In this document: positions 54,421-64,000 of the stretch, one piece after another
Numbering within the stretch: position 1 is the stretch's first letter
Layout: each line of letters opens with the position of its first letter
From: Gracilaria domingensis
Lineage: Eukaryota > Rhodophyta > Florideophyceae > Gracilariales > Gracilariaceae
Assembly (NCBI GenBank): GCA_022539475.1
Contig: VCMS01000147.1
Location: 62,001-126,000 of the forward strand
Length of the DNA: 64,000 nt
Direction: 5' to 3'
The notes under the pieces: generated by a model
The model's input: the letters and a program-made list of their open reading frames with translations, nothing else
Databases searched by the model: none
What the model was told of the DNA's origin: nothing
Position numbers and translations under genes: made by a program

Positions 54421-54496
54421 CTTAACTACGTGTTCAGCTGTCAGCTACTGTAATCTATCGACAAAGCTTTGATCGCAAAGCTCTTACTGTTGGCAG

Positions 54497-55110
54497 ATGG
54501 CTGAATTAAGTTTACTGGATCTTTCGAAGTCGCAGCAGGAGGTGGAAGAACGTGCACTAGGATTCAAGCATTCCCGAAAACGACTGAGTTCTCTAACGGG
54601 TTGCGTCGGCGCGATTGCGGAGATCGCTGTGAAAATGAAGAAGCCGTCGTGCCCTAATGCGGCTGTCTTTTATTGTCGTAAGGACTATTATTCGCTTCCA
54701 GTTCAGGGGCTTGTTGACTCACAGTACCGGTGTCTCGACGTTTCTATAAGATCCGTTGGTTCAACGCATGATCAATTGGCCCATGCGGTTTCAAAGCTCG
54801 GACTATATCTAGCTGAACATAACCTTCCACTTGAGTTCTGGATCGTCGGTGATGAGGCCTATGTCCGTACTAACAGTCTCATATGTCCCATGCCCTTATC
54901 ACAGATCAAATCGTGCTGGGAAGACGGTTTTGACTTTTACTTATCCTCTTTAAGGATTCATGTAGAACAAGCTTTTGGTGTGGTGGTCGCGCGCTGGCGT
55001 ATTTTGCACTACCTAGAATACTCATCTAGCGTTAACTGCGAGATTGTTGCAGTTGCATGAGGCTTCATAACTTCTGCATCGAAACCAAACCGAGTGGTTG
55101 TAAGAATATT
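54497..55110 (+). pseudogene. Second PIF/Harbinger-like transposase, partial
   Basis: The frame from 54497 holds GCVGAIAEIAVKMKKPSCPN (where family members have the first catalytic Asp, now Ala/Glu context), then YSLPVQGLVDSQYRCLDVSI, FWIVGDEAYV (second Asp) and RIHVEQAFGVVVARWRIL (Glu). The usual ending, LHNFCIE, follows in another frame from 55059, so there is a frame change at about 55050. The N-terminal domain is short. It lies head to head with the previous transposase and belongs to a different subfamily. Confidence 0.65.
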
Positions 55111-55419
55111 TCTTAGGACGAGGTCTGCGAGCGTAACTAAGACATTCTTAGCTGGTATGCATAATGAAAGGAGAGACACTCCGACTTGGCTCACGTAGAA
55201 GACGAGGAGCCTGAGGTTGATGGTACACTTGTGTTGTGTAAGAGAGATGCTTTGGTTGAAGTTATTGCGGGGAAGGGACTGACCCGTCCCGTGCCTCTTG
55301 GTGCGCCATGCCAGGCAGCTAGTCTGTGAATCACGGTGCTCTGTCAGTCCCGACCTGGCGATACTGCGCGCCGACATTCCTTCATTAAAGCCTCCTATCT
55401 TCCCTCTGCAACAGCCCAT

Positions 55420-58400
55420 CTACAACCAATCAGACCTTGTGTTGATAGCACCAGCAATGTCGATTCCCAAAGAAGAACTACAACAGAATTATATTCGAAA
55501 GGAGAACTTCAATAAAATTGCGAGTTCTCTTTTAGGAAGCAATTGCGTGGATAGCATAGAACATATCCACGCAATCGAAGATAGAAGCCTACGCTAGTTG
55601 CTCAACACGCAACATCAAAACACTATAAATACCCGCCTTCGGAGGAAGCACTCCGAAGGACGGAGGGCATACAAAGCAGAGTCTGCTGTGGTCCCTTGTG
55701 CCTGTTTGTTTGCCATCCGCGTAGCGCAAGAGCAGTGTAGGTCTGAGTGCGTGGCGTTACCGACGCAAAAAGCGCTTTGATTTGCAAATTCGTATCGAAA
55801 CGTTGCGGAGAACAGTAAGTCGGCGTACGGACTGGTGAACGCTATCCAAGCCCCAACGCTGGAGAAAGCAACTCAGTTGGACCTCATCAAATTCGAAACC
55901 GAGTATTTGGCCTACGTGGAATCACAGTCGTAAACTCTGGAAGAGCAGCTAACTAGAGAATCAAATCCGCTTCTGTTAGACAGTGCATTAAGCCTAAACT
56001 TTTGCTCAGCCTCTGCATCTTAGGACGGATCAGCGGAGCGAGTAAGGCAGAAAAAGCAACAGACAAAGCGGTCAAACAATGATTCGATTCCCGACTCGCT
56101 CATACATCGCGAGATCTTAATGAAGGAGTCCAGGAAGCCCTATCTAGAGTCAAGTATTACCCTTCGACGCGAAATCCGTCTGGAGCACCCGAACAGTTTG
56201 TGCTGGATGTAATCACAGCACTAGACGAGAATAACGCATCTGGAGGAGCATCTCGAAATAATCTGGGAGCAGTTAGAGATTCCAATGGTATTAGAGCCAG
56301 CCCTCACAGGAAGAGGACCCAGCCGGCCATCTACCGCATCGAGGAGAACTAAGCTCTCACTGACAATCATCTTACCTAACACGGAACTGCCGGTGCGTAT
56401 ATCAGACGTAAATTGTCTCATCGCTGACAAAGACATGGCCGACGTTTTGCTCGGAAGACCACTACTCAAGGCCATGGGCTTCGACTTCAACGAGCATCTG
56501 AAGGAAGTAAGACACAAGATCAACGGCAAGTCTGAAGTAGAACTCATGAGACAGAACTAACGCCTTTCAACGCTATCGTTCAGAAGTATAAGCTACCAGA
56601 TAGTCGATGACGACCCGATAGAACTACCAAAGGGCTTATAAGCCGGCTTCGGGAACGACACCCCTGAATCCATCACAGAAGCCATGGACTTCGCAGTGAA
56701 GACCGCCGAAGGAAACGGAATGTCGAAAGATGGACTTAGGCAGCTACGAAGAATCTTGGAAGAGAATCTCGAATGTTGCGGAATCAAGCTCGGCTCACAA
56801 CCACCCGCCAACGTCAGACCGCTTTGAGTGAAACTGAAACCAAATGTCAAACCTTTTCGCTCAGGCCCCCGCCGATACGCCCCAAACCAGAGATTTTTTA
56901 TCAAGCACACCATCCAAGAATTTGAGAAGATAGGTGCAGTGTACAAAAACCCTGACGCTAAATGGGCGTGCCTTGCGTTCGCAGTCCCGAAGCCAGGAAC
57001 GGAGAAGTTGCGATTTACTGTAGACCTCCGCGGCAAAAACAAGCGAACGGACCTATTCCTATCCTCAATGCCGCCTCTCGACTCTCTCCTACAAGACTGT
57101 AGCGGTAGCACCTGTTTTGCCAATGTTGACTTAACCTACGGATATTGGCAGATCCCTCTCGACGCTCAGTCGCAGGAAGTCATGTCGATAAAAACACCAG
57201 ACGGAATCTTTTCGCCAACCAGAACTCTGCAAAAAGGGACTGACTCAGGTAACCACTTCCAAAGTGTTACGAGCGAGAAATTTGAGGGGAAGTTACAGCG
57301 AATGATACAGTGGCTCGTTGACTTTTTGATGGATGCGCGAACAGAGGAACAACTTCTGCAAGACATTACAGCCAGTGACCGCAATTAGTGTGGGTGCACA
57401 ATTACTGTGGTACCGCAAATAGTGTGAACGGTAATAACCCACACTATTTACGGTACAAACAGGTCCATGCACCGACTAATTTAATGTGGGTTACGGTAGT
57501 GATTTCCGCGTGTAAAGGCAAAAACTAGCCATGATTCGCACAGAACTCGCGCTAAATTTGAATGGGCTTTAGGACGAGCGCCATTTGTTCGCTGAACTTC
57601 AAGAGATTGTAGCAAAGCATCGAAATCAATTTGAGGCTGAAGTTGTTTTGCAGTAGATGGGAGATCGCGCGTGTGCGGAGCCCACATTATTTGAGTCAAA
57701 CGTAAATAACGTGGGCCACAATATTTTGGTTTGTACCATATTTAGTGTGGTACCGTAAGTACTGTGGGCCACGTTAATATTGGTTTCCTTTGCCCAAAAA
57801 TGCCTTCATCAAATAGTGTGGCCCACGTTAATTGGGGTCACTGGGTGTAGAGCTTTTCTGTCAGTCTGCAAGGAGGTGGGGTTCAAAGTAGACCCTGCGA
57901 AGTCTACGTTCTTCGCGAAAGAGGTTAGGTTCTGTGGACGGATAATATCAGCCGATGGAATTCGTTTCCACCCACGCAATCCCGACGCTCTTCTCAATAC
58001 GCGACAACCGCAAATGGGAAACGAACTGCAACAGCTCTTGTGCGCGACAAACTGAATGCGAACTGCCATACCAAACTATTCCCATATTGTACAGCCGCTA
58101 CACGACCTGCTAGAAGAAGCATACAGAAAGGCTGGGAAGCGAACGAAGAAAGCAGTAGAGAAGATTCACATCACCGACGGATGGAAACTGGATCATACGA
58201 CAGCCTTTCAGAAGATAATATTTCACCTAGCCGAGGCCCCGACCCTATATCTTCCCAAGGACGGATACAGAACCTGTCTGTTTACGGACGCGTCCGACAC
58301 CCACTGGTCAGCAGTCACCCGACGAAGATCATCGGAAGCCACTAGAGGAACAGAGACATGAGCCGATGTGTTTTCTCTCCGGAGCATTTACTGGGCTTGC

Positions 58401-59040
58401 AGAAAGATGGAGCACTCCCGAGAAGGAGGGGTTTGCAATCGTCGAGGCGATGTGTCGAATGGACTATCTTACTGCAGGAAGAACAACTCATATCTACACC
58501 GACCACGCCAACCTCGTCTACATCTACGACCCGTGCGACCAGAACCCAGGAATTGCACGACAAACTGCAAGTAAGTTAATGCGATCGGCCCTAAAGCTCA
58601 GCGCTTTTCGTTATATCATTGAACACGTACCGGGTGAACGCAATGTATGGGCCGATTAGGTTGACAAGGTGGGCAGTCCAAGCGAAGGATACGATACATG
58701 CAGAGAACGTCGGATGAATCAGCGCACTCATACACGCATCTATCAATCCAACCGCTGATGGAGACCTCGACTGGCCGTCAAGTGAAAAAATCTCAACATC
58801 ACAGACACGGTATCACAAAACTGCACCGAGGAGAGTCATGAAAACCGACGGAGCTTGGAAGATGCCAACAGGAGAAATTTGGATTCCAAGCGATGACAAA
58901 AACCTGAGACTGCGAATTCTGATCGCTGGACACTCAGGTAAAGCCGGTCATAGAGCGTTCGAACCAACATTTCAGACTGTGTCAAACGTTTCCTGATAAA
59001 AGCACCTGCGCGACGAGACAGAAGACTTCGTGCTCTCTTG
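55420..59040 (+). mobile_element. Ty3/gypsy-like fossil, heavily broken
   Basis: Recognisable parts in order: a poor capsid region, a retropepsin-like segment (about 56285-56560), reverse transcriptase (about 56830-58070), RNase H (about 58250-58660, ending EHVPGERNVWAD) and the zinc domain of an integrase (GHSGKAGHRAFEPT, about 58930). The integrase core is not seen. The type resembles gypsy elements common in oomycetes and other protists. No LTRs found. At least ten breaks; old. A MITE lies inside the RT region. Confidence 0.7.
57372..57844. mobile_element. MITE of 473 bp inserted in the gypsy fossil
   Basis: Inverted ends ccagtgaccgcaattagtg (57372) and, reversed, ccagtgaccccaattaacg (to 57844). 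Inside are several copies of agtgtgg-taccg-type words. The RT sequence resumes on the far side. No coding capacity. A target duplication is not certain. Confidence 0.65.
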
Positions 59041-59238
59041 TCTGCATTTTCTGGCTACACTGTAGGTCTGCCACTGCCATTGAACCCATGGCGCCTGCTT
59101 AAAATGAAACTTGGGCCTTTACAACCAGTTTTACCTATCCAATCCGCTCTTGTGTCTATTGTCTCTTTTCCCCAACCCCCTCATCGCTTCTGTTCCGCTA
59201 CAATTTGCTCCTCGAGCTCGTCATTCTAACCGTCTCAG

Positions 59239-62200
59239 GATGCGTCGCTTTACGCGCGGCTTGCGCAATAGCGTTCAATCGGCTAGTGCTGATCCGGCTG
59301 CACGTAATGCGAGCGGAACGACAAGCACTGCGGACTATGAAGTCCGAGAGGAAGCCGACATCTATAAGGCTGTTGACGAGTCGACCTATGTCGCAATTGC
59401 AGCTCAGAAACGGAAGGAAGCTCGTAAATTCATTGCATCCAGTAGTCACCATGATCATGATTACGTCATGAAACAGAAGTTTGAAGTGAAGGATGAACTG
59501 TCTCTTGTCCAATCGAAGCGAGATCAGCACCGCAAGCGAACCAATTCCCCGCGTTTTCGTCGCGTTAACCCTGCACCCACCAAGCGAGTTGCCACCGCTT
59601 TCTTCAATACCTTTCAGACAAGTGCACATAAGAAGGAAGAACCGGACAATCAAGCAGAATCTCTTGTGCTGGACACTTCAATGCTGGACGCAGATTTCGA
59701 TAGGTATCTTAAGTCGGCTCACCCCACTAGGAAGAAGAAACGAGCCTTCAATCAATCCGTGGGTGACCTTCTTTTCGATGCCCCTGCACAGCAGCTGGAC
59801 TCTGAGCTCATGATTGCCGATTTAATTCCCTTCGAGCCCGAACAACCGGTTCAGGACCAAGACGATGAGCCACCTCCGATGCCTGCATCCGCCAAGCCTC
59901 CGATCCAGCCAAAGGAGAAAAAAATTTCCAACCCGCCCCCAATCTCACTATGGACGATTCGATCGATGGAGACATGCTTATCGCGGTCGCAGATTCTGCT
60001 GTGCAGAAACGCGAGCAGCATAACGCTGTGGATCATAATGTTTCTATGAGATCTCCTGTTCCAACAAAAGCGGTCCCAGTGACCCTACCGCCACGAATGC
60101 CCCCCGTTCGAATGGGCCCCCCTCCCTACACCGCCAATCATCTACAGGCTAATCTTCCAATAGCTCGCGACTCGGACGGTAGCCTTCTTATGTTCTGGAC
60201 TGACTGATGCGCATGAAATGCATGCCGGCGGTGGTGAACATCTCCATTTGTTTGGTAAGGTGCCTTTGTGTTCAATCCATTCGAAACAGTTCGACAGCGT
60301 CTGCGTTCAGGTTAAAAAAATGGAGCGTGTGCTCTAGGTGTTGCCACGTCAAACGAAACTTGCGCCGAATGGAAAAAGCATCGGTGAACTAGTCAAGATG
60401 ATACCAAACGTATATGGCGAAGGCTCAAGCTTTGTGCTCGGTGATACATGACAGAAAAGCGCGAGACTTGGTGCTGCAGACATTGCCCTAGATTCCAATT
60501 TGCCTGCAGAGTTTAGGGCAAAGAAAGTGGTCCGTTCTTGTCCTTTCGGTGACTCTCATGCATCTCGAGAACCCACTGATTACCTTAAGGTGAAGATACC
60601 GTATTAGAATCTTAACAGTCTCTCCCCAGATTCTTCTGGTGCGACTTTCAGCCGCGTGTATGGGACCCGTACATCCTCCGCAGAGGCCTTGTGCCTGAAG
60701 CGAAAACTCCGTGTTCCTGGCTGGATCCGGCTTAAAAATGCGGTTCCATCATAGGCTAAAGTTTTCCATGGAAGTTTACCCTCACTATTTCTTCCCCTGA
60801 TGATTTACTCGTTCCCGTTGAGTTGGCAACGAACGAAACACCTCCGGTGTCTCCGTTGTGTGTGAGTACGAAGATGGTTCCAAACAGCAAGACAGGAGCC
60901 CACGAAATAGTAATGATCTCTGGTGCTTTCGTTCGTGATGTCCCCCGGAACGGGCCCCAACATGATGTTGCTCTGCAAGATGCTCGCGGTACAAGAGACT
61001 TTGTCTTGGTTCGACCGCCAGATGATATGAACCTCCCATTCGGGGTTTCTGATCATGCTATATCTGTCCTTGCTCGCTCTGACGGGGTTGACTTGTTAAC
61101 CAGCGAATCCGCTCTTCTAAACAACTTTCTTACTCGTCTCCTTCGGCTTGACCCAGATGCAGTAATCGGCCATAAGCTAATGGGCTTCGGGTTTGATGTG
61201 CTAGTCACCCGCATGAACGCGAAACATTGCCGTGAATGGAGTCGTTTTGGTCGCCTGGTTCAGAGGCGCATCCTATCTAATGTCATTCGACCCAACAATG
61301 AGATATCATCCTGGTTCAAGAACGATACTGTTGCAGGGCGACTAATAGTTGACACCCACCTGCATGCAAAAGACTTACTTCCTAAAGAGAAGGACTACTC
61401 CTTTGTGAATTTGTCTCAAACTGTACTTGCTGGTTGAAACCTCGCAGCCCCGAACCGTATAGTACGCAGCAGCGTCGATGTCTCTCAGGTTTCTATGGCA
61501 TTAAAGAAGACCGGATCTTTGTGTCAACTCTTCTCGGAATGCGTTATGGAGACCAGAACTTCTGGTCGCCTTACCGCATATCTTGGTGTTTTGCCTTTTA
61601 CAAAGCAACTGAGCTGCAACAGTGGCAATCTTTGGTCGCATTTTCTGCGCAGATCCAGAGCTGAGCGCATCGAGTATCTTTTGTGCCATGAGTTCAAGCT
61701 AATTGCTTGAACTCATGGCACAAAAGATACTCGATGGTTGGTGGAAAGCTGCGACAGCCAGTGACGTTAGAGCTAAGTTGTTACTTCCGGACAAGCTCAA
61801 TCGCGGTAAACGAAAAAAAGTTTTTCAAATGCGGGAAAGGGAGCAAGCTCTGCATAGAAAAAAGGAAGCTGATACTACTCTAAACGATCACTGGTTAAAA
61901 GGTCCAGGAGCGAATGAGTAATGAGAAGGGCCATATCGGAGCAGCACAGTTGAAACGGAACAGAACCCCCGCAAGCAGTCGGGGAAGGGTAATAGCACGA
62001 GAAAAAGCCACAGTATGCTTGTGGCTTTGTTCTTTAACCAGTGCGGTGTCTCTACGTTCGATATGTGCTCCAAATCGATTTCAACTGCTTGTATCCTTCA
62101 ATTATCAAAAGTTTAGCATCTGCTTCACAAAGCTGCACCTCGATGAGAAGCGCAACCAAGATGGGGCCGTCCGAAACGAAGATGTGGCTCTGGCGCCCGG

Positions 62201-63990
62201 GATTGACGTTTCTGGAGCTCAGAATAAGTTAAACTGTATGCTGCCGCTTCCGAATCTTAGTGTGCCAGAAAGGATATTGTGAAGAGTTTTCCGGAGATTG
62301 GTGAAGCAGAGGAAACAGGTCAAGAACTTTTTAAATGCTGAAAGGCAACGCGCTGGTAAGGAGACTCTGCGAGCTCAGCGGTTGATATCCAACAATTGGC
62401 AATCAAGTTGACTGCCAATTCTTTGTATGGTTGCCTAGGTTTCGAAGGGAGGCGCCCCTACGCACAACGGTTGGCTAAGATGGCCCTTCCATAAGCACGC
62501 GATACGCTCCAGAAAACTGTTGACCTCGGACGAGATACGTTCAATTCGAAGGCTATATACGGCAATACTGATTCGCTGTTCGTTTACGCGGGCATAGAAA
62601 GCAGTAAAAAAGTTCGGAAACTTTGCACTGAGCTCAAGCGCGATGCGAACAAGAAGTATAGAACCTTGGAAATCGAGATCGATGTGATTTAAAAGAAGAT
62701 ACTAGAGCTCAGGAAGGAGAAATACGCGACCCTAAAAGTTACTGACTCAAGCAAGCCAGAAAAACCCGTTCGCGAAGTGAAGGAAATTGATTTTGTGACC
62801 CACGATTGGTGTGACTTATGGCATGAGGCCTCCGACCATTTTCTCGGGCAGATCTTTCACGATCAAAGCGCAAACATCGATGATTCAGTTCGCAACATCC
62901 TTTCGTATCTCAGCAGTCTCGCATCTTGCTTGAATAACAATGAGCTGTCTCTATTGAAATATTTTATCACAAGAGCTTTGAACAAATGGCCACAGGGCTA
63001 TCCCGAAGGACCTAGTACGCCATAAGTTGCGGTTGCCATGAGAATGATCAAGAGGGAGAAACGAAGTATTAGCCCTGGAGAGTACATCAAATACTTCATA
63101 TGCTCTTCGGCAGATGGAGCTACTTCTGTCTCCGGGGTAGCCTCCAGAGCGTATCACCCGGATGAATTGAAAGCATCTGAGAGAAAGCTTATCATTGATG
63201 TGAAGTATTACCTGGAAAACCAGGTTCTCCCGCCCATTCTCAGATTGTGTGATCCAATTCAAGGCATCCAGGCGAGTCCCGTAGCGATCTCCTTAGAATT
63301 GGATGGGAGAAGATTTGAAAAGAGGGATGATGAGCTTGATGGTTACAATAATTACCCTGTTCTTGGACCACATTCAGCAGCCCAGAAGTTCAGCGACGTC
63401 AACCCTTTGATGATTGCATGAGCTTTGTGCGGTGTGGAGACGGAATGCCTTGGTGCACAGTTCAAGTCGTCTCGTAATCTTAAGAGCTCCGGTCTACAAA
63501 GCGGGAAGTGTAAAAAGAGCTTTCCATCTTACCCGCTCAATAACTTCATTTTTCTGAGATCATGTCAATGGGTTCGCAAATACTACACATGTGAGATGGT
63601 GATTGACTCTGAAGATAGGTCACGAAAGAAGGAGACCAGAAACGTCGGGTTAGAACCAAACGAAAGCCGGCGAGAAGGAAGTTCAGTAAAGCTTGGTTGT
63701 ACAAACAGTTGCGGTAGCTCGTATATCTCTTAGACGCTCGAAACCGTTGGGAAGAGGCACCGCTATGGATGAGAAACGCTGAACGGAGAGAAAGGAGCCA
63801 CGCAAGTAAAATATGTGGGTATGGAAAGTGTTGCGGTACTGTGGAGCAATCTCAGAAAGGGTAAAGTCACCGAGGCAGTGCGAATCCCCGCTCTCAAGAG
63901 AGGCTCGCGCAGCAACACTGCTCCCCGTATCCTCCGGTGTGGGTGTAAATCCACGAGCACTTCAGGCTATACCACAGGGTTGAGAAAGAA
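59239..63990 (+). pseudogene. DNA polymerase alpha catalytic subunit, decayed intronless copy
   Basis: Colinear with eukaryotic DNA polymerase alpha (POLA1) from end to end: an N-terminal region with DIYKAVDESTYVAIAAQKRK; a middle part with LFGKV and VKKMERVL; the exonuclease-like domain with RLDPDAVIGHKLMGFGFDV and REWSRFGRL; polymerase motif A DFNCLYPSII; motif [15 protein letters not shown]; motif C YGNTDS; then DWCDLWHEASDHFLGQI and LRLCDPIQGIQASPVA. The C-terminal zinc region is poor. At least ten stops or frame changes interrupt it, for example stops at about 61435 and 62493 and a frame change near 62060. Motif C has Asn where the metal-binding Asp of GDTDS belongs. There are no introns, so it is a retrocopy or a copy of an intron-poor gene. 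It is alpha-type, not the protein-primed polymerase of Polintons. Confidence 0.85.
61668..61736. repeat. Perfect inverted duplication inside the polymerase copy
   Basis: catcgagtatcttttgtgcc...gttcaagc (32 bp) is followed after 'taatt' by its exact reverse complement. The left arm is the original coding sequence (RIEYLLCHEF in the polymerase); the right arm is an inverted copy, after which the polymerase frame resumes (LLLPDK). Confidence 0.9.
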
Positions 63991-64000
63991 TGCCCGAACG

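Noticed and set aside
59239-63990. Polinton or large DNA virus remnant, because of a B-family DNA polymerase
   Set aside because: The sequence matches cellular polymerase alpha from its N-terminal region to its C-terminus, and no capsid, integrase or packaging ATPase gene is nearby.
1-64000. TGA read as Trp in this genome
   Set aside because: Several decayed genes have TGA at or near Trp positions (25113, 25463, 8.96 kb, 535). But the long intact frames (transposase, retrotransposon, ParB-like, kinase-like) use only TGG for Trp, and some genes end in TGA. Ordinary decay explains it.

Overview
The window is nuclear DNA of a eukaryote. It is dense with transposons and poor in introns; the two introns I can support are 61 and 65 bp with GT-AG ends. 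There is no rRNA, CRISPR array or bacterial operon. A plastid-type ketopantoate-reductase-like gene, a ribulose-phosphate epimerase fragment and small Cys-rich secreted proteins fit an alga or other protist, perhaps a red alga. The sequence alone does not settle the lineage.

Layout. 0-9 kb: mostly non-coding, with decayed small genes, a two-exon gene of unknown function, tandem repeats, a Copia-type LTR fragment and a coiled-coil gene. 9-14.4 kb: the best host-gene block. It holds a ketopantoate-reductase-like gene with an internal stop, two convergent HAD-phosphatase paralogues (one without its catalytic Asp), and a ParB/Srx-fold gene. 14.7-18.4 kb: five long palindromes in tandem, then a large CACTA/Plavaka-like transposase gene. 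18.6-20 kb: a run of near-perfect inverted repeats and a 414-bp tandem duplication. 20.5-24.8 kb: a broken Copia element. 25-25.9 kb: a decayed IS5/Harbinger transposase with an intron. 28.4-29 kb: a secreted protein gene.

30.2-40.2 kb is a complete-looking Ty3/gypsy element with 1.9-kb LTRs that are almost identical and a 5-bp target duplication; each LTR carries an open frame with two zinc fingers. It landed 362 bp upstream of a second secreted-protein gene. 41.6-43.3 kb holds several multi-hairpin segments that keep one fold while the stem sequences differ. Then follow a casein-kinase-like pseudokinase, a foldback element, a broken membrane-protein gene, an old reversed LTR of the 30-kb family and two unknown small genes. 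51-52 kb is hairpin-rich non-coding DNA. 52.7-55.1 kb holds PIF/Harbinger transposon genes. 55.4-59 kb is an old Ty3/gypsy fossil with a nested MITE. From 59.2 kb to the end lies a colinear, intronless, heavily decayed copy of the DNA polymerase alpha catalytic subunit.

The strongest leads for new biology are the ParB-like gene beside the palindrome array, the multi-hairpin family at 41.6-43.3 kb, the zinc-finger frame inside the LTR, and the repeated snap-back inverted duplications.
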